Source of the DNA: Bryobacterales bacterium
GTDB taxonomy: Bacteria > Acidobacteriota > Terriglobia > Bryobacterales > Bryobacteraceae
DNA: 64,000 nucleotides
Assembly (NCBI GenBank): GCA_003166865.1
Contig: PMUP01000013.1
Location: forward strand, 122,135-186,134
Reading direction: 5' to 3'
The position numbers and the translations under genes are program-made. Positions 57,340 to 64,000 of the stretch are shown one piece after another. The notes beneath the pieces are model-generated. The model saw only the letters and a list, made by a program, of their open reading frames with translations, made no database searches and was not told the DNA's origin. How positions within the stretch are numbered: position 1 is the first letter of the stretch; the number at the start of each line of letters is the position of its first letter.

Positions 57340-60300
57340 TTAGAAAAAAAACTTTGCCGCCACCTGTACTTCCCGCGGTGGAGAAGCAGTCACAACCTGA
57401 CCGAACAATGCGCTGCTGATGTCCCCGTTGATTGCCGCGGGCCCGAAGAAGTTCGCATGATTGAATGCGTTGAAGGCCTCAAACCTGATTTGCAGAGTCT
57501 TCGACTCGGTGAATTTGATCGTCTTCAGCAGCGCCAAGTCGAAGTTGATCTCTCCCGGTCCAATGAATGAACGGCGCGAAGCGTCGCCGGGTGTGCCCAG
57601 GGCATTTAGGGAAAACGCCTTGATATTGAAATACGGCTTCCCATTGCCGGGATTGCCGTTGATATCCAGCGGCTGGCCGTTGTAGTCGGGCAAGTCCAGA
57701 CTGTAGTTGTTCACGCCATTCGGAACACTTCCCATCAATGAGTTGTCGCCGTCGGAGTGCAGTGAAACGGGAAAACCACTGTTGATGCGCGTGATTCCGG
57801 AAATCTGCCAGCCAGTGGTCACGCCCTTCATGTGCCCGAAGAAACGTTCGAACGGAAGATTGTATTGGTAACTGGCAACAAAATTTTGTGGTATGTCGAA
57901 AGCCGAAAGCGCGCGAGTGCCTTCCAGGTCGTAAGGATTCCCAGGATCGGAAATGCTCGACGCCTGGTCGATCGACTTGCTCCAGGTGTATCCGAGCAAG
58001 AAGCTCAGGTTCGGCGTAGTGTACCGGAGCGTGACCTCGAGAGCGTTGTAGCTGGCGTTCGCCACAGTGGCATCGTAGTCGTCGTTGCCGTAGTCCGGTC
58101 CCAAACCAACGCGCGTTCCGTCATAGACCTGTCCGGACGCGCTGGTGTAAACGGTACTTTCGCCGAATGGCCCGCACGTTGGCGATCCCTTAGCGACTTC
58201 GCTCTGCTTACTGAGCGAGAGACACAACGCCGGATTGCCGGGATTATTGGAATAAACCAGCAGCAGGTGATGCGACTGGTTGCCGACATAGCTCGCGCTG
58301 AGCATCAGGTGTTGGCCAAACTGCCGCTCAGCAGAAAGAAAGTAGTGCTCGGTGTAAGGATAGGTGTCCCATGGAACAGGAGCCGTCATGCCATTCAGGG
58401 GGACGAATGGCGCAAAGCTCTGAGTAGTGTTCGGATTCTTGATGGATGTATTCAGCGAGGGAAAGTTCAGCGGGAATGGATTGCCGGTGAACGAGCCGTT
58501 GGCCGCCGTCATGTATGGTTGCGCGAACAGAGGCGGGCCCGGGCTGGTATAGCTCAAGCCGTAAGGCGGCTGAGGCTCGTCGATCGCCATGGTATTGCCT
58601 TCGATCACGGAGTAATAGATTCCGTAGCCAGCCCGGATGCTGCTGCTTCCCGGTCCGCCCGTGATTTTCGACAAAAGCCCATCTCTCGCGCCCGGCGAGT
58701 AAGCGATGCCGACGCGTGGCGAAAAACGATTGCTCGATGGCACCAACGTGTTCGGCACACCCTTGTCGCCGGCGTACACTAAACTGGGCCAAGCCTGGGT
58801 GAAGACCTGCGATTGCTCTCCCGGAATGAACGTCGGAATCTGGCCGTATTTTTCAGACCAGTACTCCATCCGATCCCAACGAACACCGAAGTTGAGAGTC
58901 AGACTGGAAGTGGCTCTCCAGCTATCTTGCACGAAGCCGCCATAGTAGCGGTGGCGTATATAATATGCCTGCGAATCAGCCTGGTTGTAAAGGCTCGCGA
59001 CGCCGATGAAAAAGTCCGCAAAATCGTTGCCGGTTTCCTGTCCGGCGAAGTCAAACCCTCCGTTGAATTCCGGATCCGGATGGACGTTGACCTGTTCGTA
59101 ACTAGCAATAAAGCCGGCTTTGAGGGTATGCGTGCCCACCACCTTCGAAAAGATGTCGTTCAACCCGTAAGTATTGTTGAACTGGGCTAGATTCGTGATG
59201 GGGACGCCCATTGTAAACTGATTGAAAATTATGTTCTCGATGCCCTCAATGGATGGCTGCAGGGGAACAATCCCGGGAGTTCCGACGCCAGTCTCAAACC
59301 CCTGGGATGCGAGACTGGGACCGACGCCTCCAGCGGGCTTCCCGACGTTATTCGCATCGCGCATGAAGCTCACGCGAAACTCGTTGACCATGGTGGGGCC
59401 AAACGTCTTGGTATCGCCAGCGCTAACGAGTTGCGACCGGCCCAGATTCAGCCCGGCGAAACCGGGAACAGTGGCGCCACCCTGGCCAGTCGGATAAGGG
59501 TTGTTCAGGTGGTAGTCGTCAAAGAAATCGTACACCGAGATCGAACCCCAGCGTCCGGCGTCCGCATCCACCCGCAGACTGCCTTTGTCGTCTCGAAGAA
59601 TTTCGCCATAAGCGCCGGTGGTAAACGTTGACGGTCCGTCATTGGGAAGCGGAATGTACTGCAGCAGATGCTGAGCGGGTGCGGACCACACTGACTGCGG
59701 AATGATGGCGTTGGGGAAAACACACTTCGCGGTTGACACGCAGGGAGGCGAGTTAGGCTTGTAATAATAAGCCTCGCCAGAGGTAACAGGATAGCCGAGC
59801 TCCTTCGACAACAGATTGGCTATGTACGGTCCACTGACCGTTCCCGATAGCGTGCTCGCCGCGTCGCCGAAGTTGCCGGCACGTTCGGCCAGGGTTGGAA
59901 CGGATATCAGTCCGGAATCGAGGCCCTGCGCGTTTCGCGTCCCCTGATAGTCGGCGAAGACGAACACCTTGTTCCTCTTAATGGGTGCGCCCACCGTGCC
60001 GCCAAACTGGTTCTGCCGGTAAAAGCCGCGCTGGGGCGAAAAGAAATTGCGGGCGTCCAGATCCGTGTTCCTCAGAAACTCGAATGCGCTGCCGTGAATC
60101 GCATTGGAACCTGACTTGGTAACCACATTGACTATTCCACCGCTGTAGTTGCCATACTCGGCGTCGAAGTTGTTGGTGAGCACGCGGAACTCGGCGATCG
60201 AGTCGAGGTCCGGGATGATGGCGGTGCCGCCATTCATCAACTCCTTGACGTCGCCCCCGTTCACCAGGAAGCCGTTGGCATCTTCGCGCTGGCCGCTGAT

Positions 60301-60888
60301 GGATTGATTGCCCGGATTCAAGCCGCCTGACGGGGCGATGGCCACCGACGCGCCCGCCATAACGACGGAAGTGGGCGTTTGGGTGGACATCGGAACAATG
60401 CCCGGCTGCAGCGCGAGCAGATCCGTGTAACTGCGGCCGTTCAGGGCCACACTGGTCATCTCCCTCCCGCTGACGACTTCGCCGACTTGGGTACTGGATG
60501 TTTCCACGTGTACTTCATTTGCGCTTTCCGAAACCGTGACTTCTTGCGACTGTTCGGCGACTTGAAGCGTAAAGTCCATCCGAACGGCGGCATCGGCATC
60601 TACCGCTATGCCAGACTTCTTCTGCGGCGCGAAGCCTGGCAGTTCAACCTGGATGTCGTAACTTCCGACAGCCAGACGGGGGAAATTATAAAACCCCTGG
60701 GTATCCGTAGTGCTCTTTATCTGGAGGCCCTGGGCCGCATTGGTGGATGTTACAGTTGCACCAGCGATCACGGCTCCGGTGGGGTCGGTTATTATTCCAG
60801 AAATGCCCCCCGTTACGGCGCACCAAGCCATCACGCCGGTAGCAAAGAAGATACCCGCGGCTTGAAGCACAGTTCTAATTGATTTCAT
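57340..60888 (-). CDS. Oar-like TonB-dependent receptor 2
   Basis: The start at 60888 (MKSIRTVLQAAGIFFATG) gives a signal peptide. Earlier in-frame starts (60975 or a TTG) would add a hydrophilic leader and overlap the DUF6152 gene. The ~1182-residue protein has a regulatory domain (GGISGIITDPTGAVIAGATV), a plug with VALNGRSYTDLLALQPGI and DANGFLVNGGDVKELMNGGT, and a barrel ending in REVQVAAKFFF. It is clearly related to receptor 1 but only in architecture, not as a recent copy. It lies upstream of the cytochrome pseudogene, HupE-like permease and anchor, consistent with uptake of a metal-bound solute. Confidence 0.9.
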   Translation of the reverse strand: MKSIRTVLQAAGIFFATGVMAWCAVTGGISGIITDPTGAVIAGATVTSTNAAQGLQIKSTTDTQGFYNFPRLAVGSYDIQVELPGFAPQKKSGIAVDADAAVRMDFTLQVAEQSQEVTVSESANEVHVETSSTQVGEVVSGREMTSVALNGRSYTDLLALQPGIVPMSTQTPTSVVMAGASVAIAPSGGLNPGNQSISGQREDANGFLVNGGDVKELMNGGTAIIPDLDSIAEFRVLTNNFDAEYGNYSGGIVNVVTKSGSNAIHGSAFEFLRNTDLDARNFFSPQRGFYRQNQFGGTVGAPIKRNKVFVFADYQGTRNAQGLDSGLISVPTLAERAGNFGDAASTLSGTVSGPYIANLLSKELGYPVTSGEAYYYKPNSPPCVSTAKCVFPNAIIPQSVWSAPAQHLLQYIPLPNDGPSTFTTGAYGEILRDDKGSLRVDADAGRWGSISVYDFFDDYHLNNPYPTGQGGATVPGFAGLNLGRSQLVSAGDTKTFGPTMVNEFRVSFMRDANNVGKPAGGVGPSLASQGFETGVGTPGIVPLQPSIEGIENIIFNQFTMGVPITNLAQFNNTYGLNDIFSKVVGTHTLKAGFIASYEQVNVHPDPEFNGGFDFAGQETGNDFADFFIGVASLYNQADSQAYYIRHRYYGGFVQDSWRATSSLTLNFGVRWDRMEYWSEKYGQIPTFIPGEQSQVFTQAWPSLVYAGDKGVPNTLVPSSNRFSPRVGIAYSPGARDGLLSKITGGPGSSSIRAGYGIYYSVIEGNTMAIDEPQPPYGLSYTSPGPPLFAQPYMTAANGSFTGNPFPLNFPSLNTSIKNPNTTQSFAPFVPLNGMTAPVPWDTYPYTEHYFLSAERQFGQHLMLSASYVGNQSHHLLLVYSNNPGNPALCLSLSKQSEVAKGSPTCGPFGESTVYTSASGQVYDGTRVGLGPDYGNDDYDATVANASYNALEVTLRYTTPNLSFLLGYTWSKSIDQASSISDPGNPYDLEGTRALSAFDIPQNFVASYQYNLPFERFFGHMKGVTTGWQISGITRINSGFPVSLHSDGDNSLMGSVPNGVNNYSLDLPDYNGQPLDINGNPGNGKPYFNIKAFSLNALGTPGDASRRSFIGPGEINFDLALLKTIKFTESKTLQIRFEAFNAFNHANFFGPAAINGDISSALFGQVVTASPPREVQVAAKFFF

Positions 60889-60952
60889 GCGATCCAACTT
60901 CAGAAGCAACACCTTCTCCTCGGCATTTTTTCGGCCATCATTATTGTTACGT

Positions 60953-61357
60953 TCATGGCCGAGGGTTAGATTCAAGCGGCACGCTCACAAGTACCTTTCG
61001 CCCGTTTGCCAACCTTATTTCTCGCGCGGAGGCCACGGCCGCGCCATCCCGTGCCGGGTAGGCAATCACCGTGACCCGGTCGCCTACCTTCAGCGAATCC
61101 CGCAGCCAGCCTAGCCTGGCCAACGTATTGGGCCCAGCGCCTTCGAACGCCCAATTCGTCGCCTTGCCGCTGGCGTCTTTGACGTCGACATAGAAATAGA
61201 CATGCGGGTTGCTCCATTCGACTCTCGTAACCACACCCGCATACGTAATCTGCCGATTCACGTCGAACTCGGCGGAAACCGAGTGGTGCCCAAAAATTGG
61301 GGCCGTCGCCAACAGCAACAGGCCCCCGGGAAGAAGAATCGCCAGCTTGCATGCCAT
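60953..61357 (-). CDS. DUF6152 family exported protein
   Basis: I start at 61357 (MACKLAILLPGGLLLLATAP), with a signal peptide and 134 residues. The mature part is the DUF6152 pattern: HHSVSAEFDVNRQITYAGVV, then TRVEWSNPHVYFYVDVKD and GWLRDSLKVGDRVTV, with ANGRKVLV at the end. The N-terminal HHS after the signal may be a metal-binding site. The function of the family is unknown. It lies before receptor 2 and after the alternating membrane-protein pairs, a grouping that recurs in Acidobacteriota according to my knowledge of these families. Confidence 0.83.
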   Translation of the reverse strand: MACKLAILLPGGLLLLATAPIFGHHSVSAEFDVNRQITYAGVVTRVEWSNPHVYFYVDVKDASGKATNWAFEGAGPNTLARLGWLRDSLKVGDRVTVIAYPARDGAAVASAREIRLANGRKVLVSVPLESNPRP

Positions 61358-61399
61358 TTCAAAAACCGGTCCTCTTGAATCTGGACCTGAGACTAGCAT

Positions 61400-61600
61400 G
61401 TGTATGCCATGAGCGCGCCGAGTACAAGGTCAACTCGCGGTCAATGACTCTGAAACCGTGGTCAGTGACCGCTAGAGATCATTGTTTTCAATGATATTGC
61501 GACTCAAGCCCGGCCAGATCCGACCTGGTTAGCGGCTTGGCTGGGTTTATAGGAAACGAACCCATTCTTCCTGCGGGCTCTGGGATATCGCGAAGAAGGA
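61400..61600. promoter_or_regulatory. Intergenic region with inverted repeats
   Basis: About 200 bases separate the DUF6152 gene from the membrane-protein genes. They contain a palindrome GGTCA-G-TGACC at 61460-61470 and a perfect hairpin ATCATTG-TTTT-CAATGAT at 61478-61495. No T-run follows on the minus strand. These may be operators or the end of the upstream transcript, and a promoter for DUF6152 is likely in this stretch. Confidence 0.4.
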
Positions 61601-62131
61601 CTAACGATGAGTGGCGGTTTGAGGGGCCTTCCTCTCGTTGGGCTCGTAGTATCCGATCAGGCGGCCGCAAATCGGGATACTCACCCACAGGATCAGCGAG
61701 AGCACGGCGGCAGCTTTCGCGCGTGCGGGTAACACTGGGGCCTGGTCTAACTCCTCGGGGTGATCGTACACGGTGGGCTTAAAAACCAAAGCATGGACTC
61801 CGACTAGCAGTAGCAGCGTCATCTTGGTCCAGAAATAAGGATTGGGATAATACGTCGGCGCCTCCGAGCCGGCCATCAGGAGCCCGCAAGTGACCATAAT
61901 CACAAAGCCGATGCGCTTAAAGGGACGCAGACCTACCACAACCTCCGTTATGCTCTGATCGCGCAAGGCTAAGCCGAGCAAGCGCAGATCGGTCATCAGG
62001 ATCATGCCACCGAACACAGCGATGCAGCTCAGGTGCGTGGCCATGATGACAGGGTAGACCCACGGCGTCTGCTCAATCCCGGTCATCAAGCTGGTGTTCT
62101 GAATCGATTCGAAGATGGAATAGAGCGACAA
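61601..62131 (-). CDS. DUF6644-like membrane protein, type A
   Basis: The 176-residue protein has four or five membrane helices. It shares with its two A-type neighbours the WVYPVIMATHLSCIAVFGG pattern and the stretch FGG(M/L)I..TDLRLLG, then (K)RIGFVIM, PTYYPNPYFWTKM and YDHPEELDQAPVLP. Such proteins belong to DUF6644-type families with no known function. The gene is the last of the alternating series. The histidine in MATHL and the tyrosines in the YYPNP loop are conserved among the copies and may bind a ligand or heme. Confidence 0.75.
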   Translation of the reverse strand: MSLYSIFESIQNTSLMTGIEQTPWVYPVIMATHLSCIAVFGGMILMTDLRLLGLALRDQSITEVVVGLRPFKRIGFVIMVTCGLLMAGSEAPTYYPNPYFWTKMTLLLLVGVHALVFKPTVYDHPEELDQAPVLPARAKAAAVLSLILWVSIPICGRLIGYYEPNERKAPQTATHR

Positions 62132-62155
62132 TACAGCCTCCGACCAAGTTAGATG

Positions 62156-62617
62156 TCAGGCAAGAAGTCCGACGAAGAGCCCGCCCGTGACCACCGAGAC
62201 CCACAGCAACACCGAGATGGCTCCCACCACGACGCACACACCTGTGGACGAGGACGACGAAGCCACCTTGTAGTGCACGGTGTAGTTATAGAGGATCGCC
62301 ACAAGCAGCGCGGTTGCCTTGAACCGGAACCACTGGCTCAAGTAATACATGCGGGGGTCCGACAAGAACAGCGCCATCCCTGCAAGCACCGTCACCGCGA
62401 GCCCGATCAACGTATACACCCAAGTGTCTTGCAGCAGTTTGGCGGAAGTTGTCCGTGGAAACGCGAGCCCCAGAAGACGCAGGTCCACGATCATAATTGT
62501 CCCGATGGCCACGCCGAAAAAGACGATATGAAAACACTCCGCCACGGCGAAGCCCCATTCGGTATTGTTCAGCAGGTCGGCAATTGCGTTCGATTGCAGT
62601 AAAGCCGGAGACGCCAT
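62156..62617 (-). CDS. DUF6644-like membrane protein, type B
   Basis: The 153-residue protein has about four membrane helices and differs from type A. Its conserved parts are SNAIADLLNNTEWGFAVAEC, FHIVFFGVAIGTIMIVDLRL and YTLIGLAVTVLAGMALFLSDPRM, which recur almost in full in the B copy at 63247. The histidine in ECFHI is conserved. It lies 24 bases before the following A-type gene, so A and B are expressed together and may form a heterodimer. The function is unknown. Confidence 0.75.
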   Translation of the reverse strand: MASPALLQSNAIADLLNNTEWGFAVAECFHIVFFGVAIGTIMIVDLRLLGLAFPRTTSAKLLQDTWVYTLIGLAVTVLAGMALFLSDPRMYYLSQWFRFKATALLVAILYNYTVHYKVASSSSSTGVCVVVGAISVLLWVSVVTGGLFVGLLA

Positions 62618-62656
62618 GTTTTTACGCCTAGGTTCTCTGACCCTCTTAAAGAACTC

Positions 62657-63214
62657 TTATCGCAGCCGACCCACCGACGCGCTTTCTTGTTCGTGAGGCT
62701 TACTGATCGAGAACCCGCGGTTCTTTGGCTCGTAGTAGCCGATCAGCCGCCCATTGCAAAGAACGGTAGTCCATATTATGAGTGAAAGAGCCCCCGCAAC
62801 CTTAGCACGCGTGGGAATAACCGGCGACGCATCCAGTTCCTCGGGATGATTGTAAACGATGGGACGAAAGATGATCGCGTGGATCAAAACCAGCACCAGG
62901 AATGACATCTTGATCCAGAAATAGGGATTCGGATAGTATTCCGCGGCCTTCGAGCCGAAAAGCGTGAACCCCATCGAGAACATAATGATGAAGCCGACAC
63001 GCTTCCACCAGCGCAGCCCGTTGACGACGTCCGCGATCGACTTGTCTTTGAAGGCCCAGCCGAGCAGGCGCAGGTCGGTAATGACGATCAGGCCCCCGAA
63101 GATCGCGATGCAGGTCAGGTGCGTGCTCATGACGATTGGATATTCCAAGCCGGACTCCCGGATGAACGTCATGAAACTCAAGCTTTGCAGCCATTGAAAC
63201 AATTCGAGAATCAC
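62657..63214 (-). CDS. DUF6644-like membrane protein, type A (second)
   Basis: I start with GTG at 63214 (VILELFQWLQ, read as M), five bases after GGAGG. The upstream ATG at 63292 would add 26 basic residues with no equivalent in the other copies. The 185-residue protein matches the type A pattern: YPIVMSTHLTCIAIFGGLIV, TDLRLLGWAFKDKSIADV, EYYPNPYFWIKM and YNHPEELDASPVIPT. It ends with a more hydrophilic tail than the first copy. It is the third member of the alternating series. Confidence 0.75.
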   Translation of the reverse strand: MILELFQWLQSLSFMTFIRESGLEYPIVMSTHLTCIAIFGGLIVITDLRLLGWAFKDKSIADVVNGLRWWKRVGFIIMFSMGFTLFGSKAAEYYPNPYFWIKMSFLVLVLIHAIIFRPIVYNHPEELDASPVIPTRAKVAGALSLIIWTTVLCNGRLIGYYEPKNRGFSISKPHEQESASVGRLR

Positions 63215-63246
63215 ATTTGCCTCCAAGGCTCTTTTCAAAACACGCT

Positions 63247-63699
63247 TTACGCGAACGCGATAAACAACCCGCCGAAAACGACGCTGACCCACAATAGAAG
63301 AGAAACGACGGCGACCACGGTTCGAACGCCCTGCGATGAAGCGTCCGACTGGGCAATCTTGCGGTGAATCGTGTAATTGAAGAGAATGGCCGCCGCCAGC
63401 GCGTACATCTTAAATACGAACGATGGATTGTGAAGGTACATCCGTGCATCGGAAAGGAACAGAAGTGGGCCCGAAAGCAGTACCACGGCCAGACCCAGCA
63501 ACGTCCAGGGCGCTGTGTCGCGCAATACTTCGGACGGCTTGGAATGCTGGATTCCAAAGCCCAATAGCCGGTAATCCACTGCGGCGATCATACCGATGGA
63601 CCACGCGAACGCGGTGATGTGGAAGCATTCGGCGATCGGAAAAACCCATTCGGAGCTATTCAGAGCGTCCGCTATGGCGTTTGTTTGGATGAGCAACAT
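63247..63699 (-). CDS. DUF6644-like membrane protein, type B (second)
   Basis: The 150-residue protein is the second B copy. It starts MLLIQTNAIADALNSSEWVF and keeps the block WVFPIAECFHITAFAWSIGM, then YRLLGFG, TLLGLAVVLLSGPLLFLSDARM and NYTIHRKIAQSD. Compared with the first B copy it is recognisably homologous over its whole length with many substitutions, so the duplication is old. Its first 28 bases overlap the end of the partial A-type gene at 63672, so translation is coupled. Confidence 0.75.
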   Translation of the reverse strand: MLLIQTNAIADALNSSEWVFPIAECFHITAFAWSIGMIAAVDYRLLGFGIQHSKPSEVLRDTAPWTLLGLAVVLLSGPLLFLSDARMYLHNPSFVFKMYALAAAILFNYTIHRKIAQSDASSQGVRTVVAVVSLLLWVSVVFGGLFIAFA

Positions 63700-64000
63700 A
63701 TCGTGATCTCTCCTTCATACGTGGAACGTGGGAGCATCTGGGCGTGGATCTTATCGAGCGGCGGCTCGATATAGCCGATGCCGCGTCCGCAGCAGGCGAT
63801 GGATATCCAAAGCAGCAGTGAAATGGCCGCCGCAAGCTTCGCGTTCCCGGGGACCGTGGGCGCTTGATCCAGCGCGGCGGGATTCGCGTAGACGCTGCGG
63901 TAAAACACCAACTCTTGGACTAAGACCAGTGCAAGCAAAATCAGCTTGGTCCGGAAGAACGCGTTGTAGTAATACTCTTCGGCTTTGGAGCCGAACATCA
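63672..64000 (-). CDS. DUF6644-like membrane protein, type A (third, 5' part outside window)
   Basis: The gene enters from the right window edge. The first ATG inside (MFGSKAEEYYYNAF) is internal to the family, since the other A copies have about 90 residues before the equivalent (F)GSKAAEYYPNPYF. The visible 108 residues match the C-terminal half of type A (FRTKLILLALVLVQELVFYR, then YANPAALDQAPTVPG). It overlaps the downstream B-type gene by 28 bases. The frame remains open to the window end, so the full protein is expected to be about 180-200 residues. Confidence 0.72.
   Translation of the reverse strand, partial: MFGSKAEEYYYNAFFRTKLILLALVLVQELVFYRSVYANPAALDQAPTVPGNAKLAAAISLLLWISIACCGRGIGYIEPPLDKIHAQMLPRSTYEGEITICCSSKQTP

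Noticed and set aside
57832..58782. 316-residue plus-strand frame inside receptor 2
   Set aside because: Shadow frame. The minus-strand receptor is continuous and clearly coding.
1..64000. tRNA, rRNA, CRISPR arrays and insertion sequences
   Set aside because: No transposase-like protein, no regularly spaced repeats and no recognisable RNA gene core were seen. Weak tRNA-like folds were not searched exhaustively.

Overview
This is a GC-rich bacterial window that looks like an Acidobacteriota chromosome of the Solibacter/Bryobacter type. The reasons are two very large Oar-like TonB-dependent receptors with an N-terminal carboxypeptidase-regulatory domain, DUF6152 and DUF6644 families, DUF4331, many TPR proteins, and an unusual dispersed flagellar gene set. 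The assignment rests on gene families only. I saw no rRNA, tRNA, CRISPR array, insertion sequence or prophage.

1-25209, motility region. The left plus-strand group encodes FlhF (cut by the window edge), FliA, a long FliN, a methyltransferase, an unknown protein, a diguanylate cyclase and a Lys/Ala-rich secreted peptide. A long minus-strand group, read from about 18.4 kb down to 6.8 kb, holds a small helical protein, FlbT, a HAD protein, a TPR-glycosyltransferase, FlaF, a sigma-54 activator, FlbD, MotA, MotB and a 973-residue fusion of PLP decarboxylase, TPRs and an ATP-grasp-like domain. Next come an HDOD protein, a second MotA/MotB pair, a PAS plus degenerate GGDEF protein, FliM, FliJ, FliG and a lytic transglycosylase. 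Three candidate sigma-54 promoters lie before fliJ, fliM and the HAD gene, which fits the encoded sigma-54 activator. No flagellin gene is present.

25219-40255, mixed region. An FkbH-like protein and a 2-oxoglutarate oxygenase form a minus-strand pair. An ECF sigma factor with a ChrR-like anti-sigma follows, next to a TPR protein and a fused Ni/Co transporter, then a DUF4331 protein and a second TPR paralogue. Three copies of one -35/-10 pattern, two of them divergent around the sigma gene, suggest that this block is a local ECF regulon. A beta-helix protein, a TatA gene shorter than 60 codons, a Tat-exported ferritin-like protein that seems to start at CTG, and a DinB-like protein complete the region.

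40408-52026, the most unusual part. Ten tightly coupled plus-strand genes encode five radical SAM enzymes with B12-binding-type N-termini, three SAM methyltransferases, an amidohydrolase of the deaminase class and a sixth radical SAM protein. There is no precursor peptide, NRPS or PKS gene. I read it as an undescribed biosynthetic operon for a small molecule or lipid, with the deaminase possibly recycling adenosine by-products.

52226-64000, envelope and uptake region. A plus-strand Oar-like receptor converges on a minus-strand series: alternating DUF6644-like membrane proteins (A-B-A-B-A), DUF6152, a second Oar-like receptor, a broken cytochrome c gene, a HupE/UreJ permease and its membrane-anchored partner. 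This looks like a metal or small-solute uptake island.
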